A DNA stretch of 23,364 nucleotides from DATCIH01 sp036507955. GTDB taxonomy: Bacteria > Bacillota > Clostridia > Clostridiales > Clostridiaceae. Shown here one piece after another: positions 1-5,849 of the stretch; position 1 is the first letter of the stretch; every line of letters begins with the position of its first letter. A model generated the notes under the pieces. That model was not told the DNA's origin. It made no database searches and worked only from the letters and a program-made list of their open reading frames with translations. Both the position numbers and the translations under genes were made by a program. The stretch lies in contig DATCIH010000007.1 in assembly GCA_036507955.1 (NCBI GenBank), positions 1 through 23,364 of the forward strand, written 5' to 3'.

Positions 1-12
1 ATCTATAATGAT

Positions 13-77
13 AACCTCCTTTGTATTTATGCGGTTGACGAACCTGCATTTATTTTATCAAAGGAGGTTGTTTTTTT
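13..77 (+). terminator. Rho-independent terminator of an upstream gene outside the window
   Basis: An 11-bp perfect stem (13-23 with 59-69) encloses a 35-base loop that can fold a small GGTT/AACC hairpin of its own. The right arm is followed by a run of seven T (71-77), so termination is on the plus strand. The gene it serves lies before base 1. The stem contains AAGGAGG, which looks like a ribosome binding site, but no start codon follows it. Confidence 0.6.
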
Positions 78-103
78 CTACTCATAGCTAAAAGCTTTTT
101 AGA

Positions 104-124
104 ACCACGGGCATAGCCCGTGGT
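104..124. mobile_element. Palindrome resembling an IS200/IS605 element end (possible remnant)
   Basis: A perfect 9-bp stem (104-112 with 116-124) closes a three-base ATA loop, with core CCACGGGC/GCCCGTGG. It is preceded by the small palindrome AAAAGCTTTT (90-99). GC-rich hairpins of the form ACGGGC-3nt-GCCCGT are typical of the right ends of IS200/IS605 elements and of the RNA 3' to tnpB. No tnpA or tnpB reading frame is visible, so this would be a remnant, a small non-autonomous copy, or the end of an element lying before base 1. There is no T-run, which argues against a terminator. Confidence 0.35.
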
Positions 125-136
125 ATTCAGTAAACT

Positions 137-172
137 AAAAAAAATATACCTGATAGAAATCTATCAGGTATA
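137..172 (-). terminator. Terminator of tRNA-Glu
   Basis: A perfect 12-bp stem (145-156 with 161-172) has an AAAT loop. On the minus strand it is followed by eight T (144-137). It sits directly downstream of the tRNA gene in the direction of transcription. Confidence 0.85.
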
Positions 173-180
173 AATTCTAT

Positions 181-255
181 TGGTGACTCCTAGGGGGCTC
201 GAACCCCTGTATCCACCGTGAGAGGGTGGTGTCTTAACCGCTTGACCAAGGAGCC
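181..255 (-). tRNA. tRNA-Glu (anticodon CTC)
   Basis: Read on the minus strand, the 75 bases fold as a full cloverleaf. The 7-bp acceptor stem is GGCTCCT with AGGAGTC and includes one G-U pair. There is a D-arm with GGTCAAGCGGTTAAGAC, and a 5-bp anticodon stem CCACC/GGTGG around loop CTCTCAC, giving anticodon CTC. The T-arm contains GGTTCGAGCC and the discriminator is A. The 3' CCA is encoded (bases 181-183). CTC reads the glutamate codon GAG. The gene is monocistronic, with its own promoter and terminator. Confidence 0.95.
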
Positions 256-273
256 TTATTAGCAACAAAGATA

Positions 274-302
274 ATAATACTATAATTTAATCCTACTGTC
301 AA
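274..302 (-). promoter_or_regulatory. Sigma-A promoter of tRNA-Glu
   Basis: On the minus strand, TTGACA (302-297) is followed after 17 bases by TATTAT (279-274). The -10 ends 18 bases before the mature tRNA 5' end at 255. Confidence 0.75.
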
Positions 303-328
303 TTAATTTTCTTAAACCTTATTAAAAT

Positions 329-357
329 TTGACAATCAATAACTTTTATTATATAAT
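329..357 (+). promoter_or_regulatory. Consensus sigma-A promoter of the PerR-type regulator
   Basis: TTGACA (329-334), a 17-base spacer and TATAAT (352-357) match the consensus fully. The -10 is part of the perfect palindrome ATTATATAAT (348-357), which could be a self-binding site, although it does not match the known Per box well. Transcription would start near 364. Confidence 0.8.
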
Positions 358-387
358 ACATATAACTAATTAACAAGGATGGTGTAT

Positions 388-801
388 ATGAACAAAATTA
401 CTGGTGTCTTCAGAGAAAAGAAACTAAAACTAACACCTCAGAGGATTGCAGTTTATAAATACTTAATGCATACTAATGAGCATCCATCAGCAGAAATAAT
501 CTATAAAGGTTTACAAGAAGAATATCCCACCATGAGTTTAGCTACGGTTTATAAAGCTTTAAAAACCCTAGTTGAAGTAGCCTTAGTGCAAGAAATTAAT
601 GTTGGTGAAGGAAATTTTAGATATGATGGTAAAGTGCAATCACATCCCCATATACAATGTATGAATTGTGGTAAAGTGGACGATGTAGAAAATGTCTATT
701 TTGATGATTTAAATCAACGCATAAAAGAATTTACTGATTATGAAATTATAAGTAATCAAGTCTACTTCTACGGTTTTTGTATTAATTGCAAAAAGAAGTA
801 A
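388..801 (+). CDS. perR: Fur-family transcriptional regulator, PerR type
   Basis: This is a metal-dependent repressor of the Fur family, most likely the peroxide sensor PerR, which in clostridia represses oxidative-stress genes. The ATG at 388 (137 aa) is preferred over the in-frame ATG at 379 because AAGGATGG (375-382) fits 388 and overlaps 379. An N-terminal winged helix (LTPQR ... ATVYKAL) precedes the dimerisation domain. Counted from 388, the PerR metal ligands are present: H32, D80, H86, H88 and D99. Asp rather than Glu at the last position separates PerR from Fur in Bacillus. The structural zinc site is C91/C94 and C131/C134. It is a single gene with a strong promoter and a bidirectional terminator. 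Peroxide regulation is inferred from the ligand pattern and from remembered synteny with C. acetobutylicum. Confidence 0.85.
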   Translation: MNKITGVFREKKLKLTPQRIAVYKYLMHTNEHPSAEIIYKGLQEEYPTMSLATVYKALKTLVEVALVQEINVGEGNFRYDGKVQSHPHIQCMNCGKVDDVENVYFDDLNQRIKEFTDYEIISNQVYFYGFCINCKKK

Positions 802-824
802 GCCAATTAACAGGCTTACTTCTT
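793..824. terminator. Bidirectional terminator between convergent genes
   Basis: A perfect 12-bp stem (793-804 with 813-824) has an 8-base loop, lies between the perR stop and the convergent lipoprotein stop, and overlaps the last codons of perR. T-rich sequence follows it on both strands. Confidence 0.8.
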
Positions 825-826
825 AT

Positions 827-2059
827 TTATTTGTAACTATTTACTATTTCCATCCACTCTTTTCCATTGTAATTTCCCTTTAATATATTTGAAATCTTCA
901 TGGATAACATGGAATTTAATTTTAATGGCAAATCATACTGTAAAAGCATATTATTAATATCAGCATTATATAATTCAGCTTCAGCTACTGAGTTTAAACC
1001 TATTAACTTTTTATTACTTTCTTTATTATCACTAATTGTAGCTTTTTTTACTAAATCAGTTTGAAAATCCTTTGAAATGAATTTTATAAGGCATTTGACT
1101 TCTGATACATTTTTACTATTAGTTGGAACAGTTAATATTGTACTTACTCCAATCAAATTTAACTTAATTCCTATATCTGAATTTGAATCTAGCATTTGAA
1201 CATCAGCACTATTGATTCGATCATTAAAATATGATGGTAAAATGAGAAATGGAAAGCTGCCCCTGTTAAGCCCATCAATACTTTCTTCCCCACCTTTTTC
1301 TAAAGTTTCAGAATTAATGATTCCTGCCTTATATAATATATTCCCTTGATCAAAAATATGTTGAAAGTCAATAATATTATATTTATTTATATCCTTTCCA
1401 TAATTGTCTTCAAGGGTAACTGTGTTAATTTTGTTATTACTAACTGAAGACATAATCACTGAATTAATATCCATATCATCACTTAATATATAGGGGATTT
1501 TAATTTTTCCTTTATGAAGTTTATTTATTACTAAAGCCAGATCCGATATATTTTTAGGCACCTTTACATTCAACTCATTTAAGCTCTTTTGATTATATAA
1601 AACCTCTAACACGTAAGGGAATAAAGAAATACCATAATACTTATCTTGATATCTAGAATAATTTGTTATTACAGTATAACTATTTTTGTTAAGGTCGTAT
1701 TTTTCATAATCCAAAGATATATCTGCTAATAATCCTTTCTGAGTAAGTTCTATCATATTGTTTCTGTTGGTTATCAACATGTCTACCTTGCCTTTACTTA
1801 ATGAGTCTATAAGGTTATCTTTACCTTTCTTTGTATCAGAATTGCTACCCAAAAATTTATTAACGTATTCAATTTTTATATTCTTATTTTTACTTCCAAA
1901 CTCATCTAACATATACTTTATTAATTCGGTAGAATGACTGTCTTTTACATCTATATAAATATTTAAATTGCCCATTTCCTTAGATGACTTATTTGTGCAA
2001 CCAAATATAACTATAGATTGAAGTGATAATATTATAATTATGGTCAGTACTCTTTTCAA
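827..2059 (-). CDS. Putative solute-binding lipoprotein
   Basis: A secreted lipoprotein with the general look of an ABC transporter solute-binding protein (family 1), about 410 aa. The TTG at 2059-2057 is taken as the start because AGAGGTGG lies just upstream. The in-frame GTG at 2068-2066 is part of that ribosome binding site. From the TTG, a short basic N-terminus and a hydrophobic stretch end in IFGC, with the lipid-modified cysteine near residue 21. The mature part has segments such as NIYIDVKDS near its start and KVDMLITNRNNM further in, reminiscent of periplasmic-binding folds. No permease or ATPase gene is adjacent, so the ligand and any transport role are unknown. It is divergent from the FG-GAP-like gene at 2160. 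It could instead be an orphan sensor lipoprotein. Confidence 0.6.
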   Translation of the reverse strand: MKRVLTIIIILSLQSIVIFGCTNKSSKEMGNLNIYIDVKDSHSTELIKYMLDEFGSKNKNIKIEYVNKFLGSNSDTKKGKDNLIDSLSKGKVDMLITNRNNMIELTQKGLLADISLDYEKYDLNKNSYTVITNYSRYQDKYYGISLFPYVLEVLYNQKSLNELNVKVPKNISDLALVINKLHKGKIKIPYILSDDMDINSVIMSSVSNNKINTVTLEDNYGKDINKYNIIDFQHIFDQGNILYKAGIINSETLEKGGEESIDGLNRGSFPFLILPSYFNDRINSADVQMLDSNSDIGIKLNLIGVSTILTVPTNSKNVSEVKCLIKFISKDFQTDLVKKATISDNKESNKKLIGLNSVAEAELYNADINNMLLQYDLPLKLNSMLSMKISNILKGNYNGKEWMEIVNSYK

Positions 2060-2098
2060 CTTATCCACCTCTTTAAAATTTTCTAAAATAAACTACTT

Positions 2099-2116
2099 TT
2101 ATTTTATGTAAAATAA
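2099..2116. promoter_or_regulatory. 18-bp palindrome in a divergent promoter region (candidate operator)
   Basis: TTATTTTA-TG-TAAAATAA is a perfect inverted repeat in the 100-base gap between two divergent genes. A TATAAT at 2124-2129 could be the -10 of the plus-strand gene. In DNA this rich in A and T the palindrome may be chance. Confidence 0.25.
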
Positions 2117-2159
2117 TTAAATCTATAATTAAATCATATAAATAAATAGAGGTGATTTT

Positions 2160-3113
2160 ATGAAATTAAAGGTAATTTTTCTAAAGAAAAAATTTATAAT
2201 TTTATTTACAATAGGATTAATTATATTAATTATTCTTATTCTTTTTATTCTTTTTATTCTTTCTGAATCTAAATCTACTGCAACCTTCAGTATTTATGAC
2301 CAAAACTTAATAAGTAGTGCGGACCTTAATGGAGATGGGATAGCTGATTTAGTTTACATTAAGACGGAAGCTAACAAATATTATATGGAAGCTTCAATTA
2401 AAGGTAAAAATCTAAAATTTACACCAGATATTCATATCCCAAGTCTCGGTTCCTACTTACCTTATTGGCCAATGCATGTTACTTTTTTTGATACTAATAG
2501 AGATAATGTACCAGAAGTATTTCTTCAGTCTGGAGAAAAGGATACGAGCCTTCAGCATGTATTTATATGGGAGAACGAAGGTTTTAAGGATATACTTTGG
2601 AATAATAATAATTTAATAGGTTTTGCTGATAGTAAAAATAATAAAACGCCTAAATTCATAAGCGCAAAATATACTAATGGAGATATGAACTTCACCTATT
2701 ATATTCTATTAAAGAACAAATACCAAAGCTATACCTATAACTACCCAAATAGCTATTTAGGTAAAAATACTATAGCAGCTTTTATTAAATATATAGAAGC
2801 CCTGCCAGGTAGCAAGGATTATCAACCAAAGGATATAAATTATAACGGAAACAATACTTCCAGTCAAAATGCTGTTGAAAAATTACTTGCTCAAAAATGC
2901 GACTTTATCTTTGAAGATGGTGTTTTCATGGACACTAAATGGAATAAAGAAGGAGAACCTATTGAAGTTAACTGGTCATTAAACTTTAAAGCTGTAAGCA
3001 CTTTAAACAAGTTGGATAGCAAGAAAATCAACTTGGATATACAGCTTAAATATGATGAAACTAAAAATAGCACCTTTTTATTTAAAATTTACAAAATTAC
3101 GTTAAAAAATTAA
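2160..3113 (+). CDS. Membrane-anchored protein with FG-GAP/VCBS-like repeats
   Basis: A 317-aa protein of unknown function. A basic N-terminus and one very hydrophobic segment (about residues 12-34) anchor it in the membrane with the rest outside. Two acidic motifs follow: DLNGDGIADLVYI (about 55-67) and DTNRDNVPEVFL (about 111-122). These resemble the calcium-binding DxNxDGxxD loops of FG-GAP/VCBS beta-propeller repeats. The C-terminal half (about 200-317) shows no motif I recognise. The start is supported by AGAGGTG seven to eight bases upstream. It is transcribed away from the lipoprotein at 827-2059, and shared control from the common intergenic region is possible. A surface or cell-envelope role is an inference only. 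Confidence 0.6.
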   Translation: MKLKVIFLKKKFIILFTIGLIILIILILFILFILSESKSTATFSIYDQNLISSADLNGDGIADLVYIKTEANKYYMEASIKGKNLKFTPDIHIPSLGSYLPYWPMHVTFFDTNRDNVPEVFLQSGEKDTSLQHVFIWENEGFKDILWNNNNLIGFADSKNNKTPKFISAKYTNGDMNFTYYILLKNKYQSYTYNYPNSYLGKNTIAAFIKYIEALPGSKDYQPKDINYNGNNTSSQNAVEKLLAQKCDFIFEDGVFMDTKWNKEGEPIEVNWSLNFKAVSTLNKLDSKKINLDIQLKYDETKNSTFLFKIYKITLKN

Positions 3114-3189
3114 AGGGACCGTTTAACGGTCCCTAGGGGGATGGGGGGTTCTAGCATAATTATAATTATGCTAATGGAGATTTCTCTCC
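3114..3189 (+). other. Cluster of three hairpins between the FG-GAP-like gene and the bactofilin
   Basis: Three palindromes lie in tandem. The first, AGGGACCG/CGGTCCCT (3114-3121 with 3127-3134), directly follows the stop codon. A G-rich linker follows (GGGGG AT GGGGGG, 3136-3148). The second is a perfect 22-bp palindrome at 3152-3173. The third is GGAGA/TCTCC (3176-3189). None is followed by a clear T-run, so the first is only a terminator-like structure. The remaining bases up to 3262 are AT-rich leader with an AGGAGG site. Confidence 0.5.
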
Positions 3190-3262
3190 TATCACTTTTA
3201 TATTATTTACATAAAACATATAGATTATACATATTAAAAATATATTTAGGAGGACGTTATAA

Positions 3263-3634
3263 ATGTTTATTGAAAAAAGTAATAAGCTTGATAAAATAGA
3301 AACTTTAATTGGAGATACCTGTTATATTACTGGCATTATAAAAGGAAATGGTCTGTTAAAAATAGATGGTAATATTGATGGAGATATACTCTGGCAAGAT
3401 GATATAATAATAGGCAATTCAGCCTTATGTAAAAGTAATTTAAGTTGTAAAAATGCAATAATAGATGGCACCCTTCTGGGTAATGTTTTTTGTGAACAAA
3501 CCTTAGTTATAAGCAGCAAAGGTAAAATCACAGGAGACTTAACAGTAGAAAATCTAGTTGTTAAGGAAGGTGGTTTTTTAGATGGTAAATGTACAATGGT
3601 TGTGAAGAGGGATTCTCAAGATTTAATTGATTAA
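3263..3634 (+). CDS. Bactofilin (polymer-forming cytoskeletal protein)
   Basis: A 123-aa bactofilin, a small protein that self-assembles into filaments through a right-handed beta-helix. In other bacteria these proteins scaffold cell-shape or envelope functions. The core (about residues 12-110) shows the regular hydrophobic and glycine spacing of the family, for example GIIKGNGLLKIDGNIDGDI, GNALCKS-like turns, and GKITGDLTVENLVV. The short polar tails fit the usual length. The ATG at 3263 is preceded by TTAGGAGG. It lies on the plus strand facing the cluster of small minus-strand genes, with a shared hairpin at 3643-3664. Its role in this organism is unknown. Confidence 0.85.
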   Translation: MFIEKSNKLDKIETLIGDTCYITGIIKGNGLLKIDGNIDGDILWQDDIIIGNSALCKSNLSCKNAIIDGTLLGNVFCEQTLVISSKGKITGDLTVENLVVKEGGFLDGKCTMVVKRDSQDLID

Positions 3635-3642
3635 AAATTTAT

Positions 3643-3664
3643 TTAGGGGGCTTTCACCCCCTAA
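3643..3664. terminator. Terminator-like hairpin between convergent genes
   Basis: An 8-bp stem TTAGGGGG/CCCCCTAA with a six-base loop separates the bactofilin stop from the convergent 80-aa gene stop. On the minus strand it is followed by ATAAATTTTT, and on the plus strand only by CTTTAG, so it probably serves mainly the minus-strand gene. Confidence 0.6.
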
Positions 3665-3666
3665 CT

Positions 3667-3909
3667 TTAGCATCCAATCGATTTACTTGGATTACAGCAG
3701 GACAGATAGAATAATGCGATGATAAACAATATGCTGTTGTCTACTAAACCGCTTTTACCGCCACCAGTTATTCCTTTCTTACTAAATTGAAGTATAATAA
3801 GGATAAGAATTACTAATGTAGGAAAACTGCAGCAATTTCCTCCGCCAAGTACTGGCATTGGAGTGTAAATATTACTTACACTTTCATTTGATTTACTACT
3901 CTTGCTCAT
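3667..3909 (-). CDS. Small hydrophobic Cys/Gly-rich protein (paralogue of 4425-4604)
   Basis: An 80-aa protein of unknown function. A polar Ser/Lys/Asn-rich N-terminus (about residues 1-20) is followed by GGGNCC. Two hydrophobic segments follow, FPTLVILILIILQF and VDNSILFIIALFYLSCC, separated by a Gly/Lys linker. The tail is rich in Cys, Ser and Lys. The two hydrophobic segments and the CC pair are nearly the same as in the 59-aa protein encoded at 4425-4604, so the genes are duplicates. AAAGGGGGG precedes the ATG. Small hydrophobic proteins of this kind in clostridia are often spore-associated, but nothing here proves that. Confidence 0.7.
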   Translation of the reverse strand: MSKSSKSNESVSNIYTPMPVLGGGNCCSFPTLVILILIILQFSKKGITGGGKSGLVDNSILFIIALFYLSCCNPSKSIGC

Positions 3910-3967
3910 TTGAAACCCCCCTTTCTGGGCAATGGTTTGATGTATAATAATTTCTTCGCTTGTTTCT

Positions 3968-3983
3968 TAATATATACTATTCA
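3968..3983 (-). promoter_or_regulatory. Shared 16-bp motif upstream of a small gene (candidate promoter element)
   Basis: On the minus strand GAATAGTATATATTAA lies 59 bases before the 80-aa gene. A near copy, GAATAATATATACTAA, lies at 5091-5076 before the 134-aa gene. Fourteen of 16 positions agree. The motif could be the -10 part of a shared promoter, but no matching -35 or sporulation-sigma consensus is evident. Confidence 0.25.
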
Positions 3984-4009
3984 TTCTGAGTGTTATTGTG
4001 ATATTATGT

Positions 4010-4354
4010 TTACTTCTTTTTCAATATTTTACTAATACCATAAAGCTGAATTATAGTATCTAGGATCTGTCCCTTTTCAGTGTCTAACATAGGTTTGATT
4101 GCAGACATGACTTCTAATCTTTTGTCATTAACTAGACCTGTTCCTGCTCCTGCTCCTATTCCATCGGCTACGTTCTCTCCTTCGGTACCCATTCCTAGGT
4201 TTGACATGAAATCTGACAATTGAGACATATCAATATTGTTTAATAGGCTTGCTATATTGTTTTGTTCAGGCTTTACTTCTTGTTTTTCTGTTTCTTTAAC
4301 TACATCTGGTTGTATTACTTCTTTTTCCCTATTATGCTTTTTATGCTTAGACAT
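4010..4354 (-). CDS. Hypothetical protein with charged N-terminus and Gly/Ala-rich linker
   Basis: I do not recognise this 114-aa protein. The N-terminus (about 1-32) is highly charged with many Lys, Glu and His and is probably disordered. The middle has an amphipathic segment (IASLLNNIDMSQLSDFM), then a flexible linker GIGAGAGTGL. The C-terminal 40 residues (about 75-114) are predicted to be helical and end in KILKKK. It has no signal peptide or membrane segment, unlike its neighbours. AAAGGAGG precedes the ATG. It sits between the two paralogous hydrophobic genes on the same strand, which suggests a common process. Confidence 0.65.
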   Translation of the reverse strand: MSKHKKHNREKEVIQPDVVKETEKQEVKPEQNNIASLLNNIDMSQLSDFMSNLGMGTEGENVADGIGAGAGTGLVNDKRLEVMSAIKPMLDTEKGQILDTIIQLYGISKILKKK

Positions 4355-4388
4355 TTATTTCCCTCCTTTAAAACTATTAAAATGTTTT

Positions 4389-4412
4389 AAGGGGTAGGTA
4401 GCTTTACCCCTT
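4389..4412 (-). terminator. Terminator-like hairpin downstream of the 59-aa gene
   Basis: An 8-bp stem AAGGGGTA/TACCCCTT with an 8-base loop lies between the 59-aa gene and the 114-aa gene. On the minus strand it is followed by AAAACATTTT rather than a clean T-run, so termination may be partial. Confidence 0.5.
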
Positions 4413-4424
4413 AATATCCATATA

Positions 4425-4604
4425 TCATATAGTATATTTATTACAGCAAGATAAAAAATAGATAGTTATAATAAATAAAATGCTGTTATCTACTATTGGT
4501 TTTGCTTTACCTTTAATTTTATTTTTACTAAACTGTAAAATTATCAGTATTAAAATTGCAAGCGTAGGTAGACTACAACCTGAGTTAGTTAATTGATTAT
4601 TCAT
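4425..4604 (-). CDS. Small hydrophobic protein, short paralogue of the 80-aa protein
   Basis: A 59-codon reading frame from ATG 4604 to TGA 4425-4427. Its product starts MNNQLTNSGCSLPTL, continues AILILIILQFSKN and ends with VDNSILFIITIYFLSCCN plus a short tail. It matches the 80-aa protein at 3667-3909 in both hydrophobic segments, the Lys-rich linker position and the terminal CC pair, but lacks the longer polar N-terminus. The similarity in protein sequence and an AGGGGG site eight bases before the ATG show that it is a real gene. It starts 29 bases after the stop of the 134-aa gene and is probably co-transcribed with it. The function is unknown. Confidence 0.75.
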   Translation of the reverse strand: MNNQLTNSGCSLPTLAILILIILQFSKNKIKGKAKPIVDNSILFIITIYFLSCCNKYTI

Positions 4605-4633
4605 TGTAATGACCCCCTATTTACGTTTAAGAC

Positions 4634-5038
4634 CTAACATTCTTCAACTTCAGTTTCAGTTTCAGTTTCTACATTAACTATATTTGTATTAGATCCGCCT
4701 AAACCATCAGATAGCACGAAAAGAATTCCTATTATAATTAATATAAACCATAGGTTGCCACCTTTTCCGAGAAAACTTGCGCCTGGGAAGCCAGTAAAAC
4801 CATTGTTGATTTCTGATTTACAAGAGCGCCTTGATCTTTTTGATCTTTTTGATCTTTTTGATCTTCTTGAACTTTCGCATATTTCTGGACAATTTCCGCC
4901 ACCAAAGAAATTACCAAAACCCTGGCCACCTCTGGAAAATCCTATAAAGACTATTGCTATAAGTATCCATAAGGTTATATTACCTGATGATCTACCACGA
5001 AATCCAGTTACAGCCATTTCATGAATTGCTTCTTCCAT
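4634..5038 (-). CDS. Membrane protein with Arg/Ser/Lys repeat and Glu/Thr tail
   Basis: I do not recognise this protein. It is 134 aa from ATG 5038. The GTG at 5047 is in frame but forms part of the ribosome binding site AAAGGAGTG. Two hydrophobic segments are visible, WILIAIVFIGF and LWFILIIIGILFVL. They flank a Gly/Phe-rich stretch, a Cys-containing NCPEICESS, a basic RRSKRSKRSKRSRRS run and a second Gly/Phe stretch. The tail is acidic, TETETEVEEC. The basic run is encoded by a 9-bp tandem repeat and the TE run by a 6-bp repeat. Gly-rich, Cys-containing low-complexity proteins are frequent in spore coat and exosporium, so that is one possibility, but it is not demonstrated. Confidence 0.7.
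   Translation of the reverse strand: MEEAIHEMAVTGFRGRSSGNITLWILIAIVFIGFSRGGQGFGNFFGGGNCPEICESSRRSKRSKRSKRSRRSCKSEINNGFTGFPGASFLGKGGNLWFILIIIGILFVLSDGLGGSNTNIVNVETETETEVEEC
4649..4666. repeat. 6-bp tandem repeat (TTCAGT, 3 copies plus part)
   Basis: Three exact TTCAGT units followed by TTC encode the Thr-Glu repeats near the C-terminus of the 134-aa protein. Copy-number change would keep the frame. Confidence 0.8.
4831..4870. repeat. 9-bp tandem repeat (TTGATCTTT, about 4.4 copies)
   Basis: Three exact TTGATCTTT units, a fourth ending in C and a partial fifth encode the Arg-Ser-Lys run of the 134-aa protein. Because the unit is nine bases, slippage adds or removes three residues without a frameshift. 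Confidence 0.9.
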
Positions 5039-5157
5039 ATCTATCACTCCTTTTATTATGTTGCCATCCTTTGTATTAGTATATATTATTCTTATCTATT
5101 AAAATTGACACAATAAAGGTACCTGCTCCATAACTAAAAATTTAAAATATTATTATC

Positions 5158-5214
5158 AAAAAACAAAATAGTGGGGTATGTAAACTTATGGTTTACATAC
5201 CCCACTATTTTGTT
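5158..5214 (-). terminator. Strong terminator after engB
   Basis: A 24-bp perfect stem (5162-5185 with 5191-5214) with a five-base TTATG loop is followed on the minus strand by six T (5163-5158). It ends the lonA-engB transcript and insulates the 134-aa gene. Confidence 0.85.
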
Positions 5215-5217
5215 AAT

Positions 5218-5239
5218 AATTAATAGTTAACTATTAATT
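5218..5239. repeat. 22-bp perfect palindrome beside the engB terminator
   Basis: AATTAATAGTT and its exact complement abut without a loop, four bases from the terminator stem. On the minus strand it lies between the engB stop and the terminator. It may be a second stem or simply AT-rich sequence. Confidence 0.5.
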
Positions 5240-5267
5240 GAAAACTATTAAGAACCTATTCAAATTG

Positions 5268-5849
5268 TTAATCTTCAAGGAGAATTTCGAGCAGCTTATC
5301 CTTTCCAATTTTGGTGGTGGAAGAAAAATTTATTAACACTTCATTCTCATCTAGCTGAAGCGTCTCTCTAATAATCCTATTGTTTTTTATAATTTCCGTT
5401 TTACTTATTTTATCTGATTTTGTGCAAACCACTATAGTTTCATAACCATAATGTTTAATCCAATTTCTCATAATTACATCCTCTGATGTAGGTTTATGTC
5501 TTGAATCAACTAATAATACAACTCTTTTTAGCTGAGGTCTTTTTAAGAGATATCTTTGTATAATATCCCCCCATTTAGCTTGTTCTACCTTTGAAACCTT
5601 AGCATAACCATAACCTGGAAGGTCCACAATATAAATTTTTTCATTAATTAAGAAAAAGTTTATAAGGCGTGTTTTACCAGGAGTTGAACTAACCTTTGCC
5701 AGCTTTCTTCTATTTGTTAAGGCATTGATCAAAGTAGATTTGCCCACATTGGACCTACCTACAAAGGCAACCTCAAACCTATTATCCACTGGGTATTGAC
5801 TTGGTAGTACTGCTGAGGTTATAAATTCAGATTTAGTAATTTCATTCAT
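5268..5849 (-). CDS. engB: Ribosome biogenesis GTP-binding protein EngB (YsxC/YihA)
   Basis: A GTPase required for late assembly of the large ribosomal subunit. It is 193 aa from ATG 5849, chosen because GGGTGG lies five bases upstream and the family starts at this point. The earlier in-frame ATG at 5870 lies well inside lonA and has no such site. All G motifs are present: G1 GRSNVGKST (residues 31-39), the switch I region STPGKT, G3 DLPGYG, G4 TKSD and G5-like SSTTK near the C-terminus. The start overlaps the lonA stop by eight bases, so the two are translationally coupled. The lonA-engB order is also found in Bacillus. Confidence 0.95.
   Translation of the reverse strand: MNEITKSEFITSAVLPSQYPVDNRFEVAFVGRSNVGKSTLINALTNRRKLAKVSSTPGKTRLINFFLINEKIYIVDLPGYGYAKVSKVEQAKWGDIIQRYLLKRPQLKRVVLLVDSRHKPTSEDVIMRNWIKHYGYETIVVCTKSDKISKTEIIKNNRIIRETLQLDENEVLINFSSTTKIGKDKLLEILLED

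Noticed and set aside
13..25. CACCTCCTTT-like sequence suggesting the 3' end of a 16S rRNA gene
   Set aside because: The bases before it do not match the conserved 16S 3' end, and the segment is fully explained as one arm of a terminator stem.
3136..3148. G-quadruplex in the GGGGG AT GGGGGG linker
   Set aside because: Only two long G-runs are present, and a quadruplex needs four suitably spaced runs.
4755..5024. Plus-strand reading frame with Leu-Phe-Asp repeats
   Set aside because: It is the antisense image of the 9-bp repeat in the 134-aa gene and lacks a ribosome binding site.
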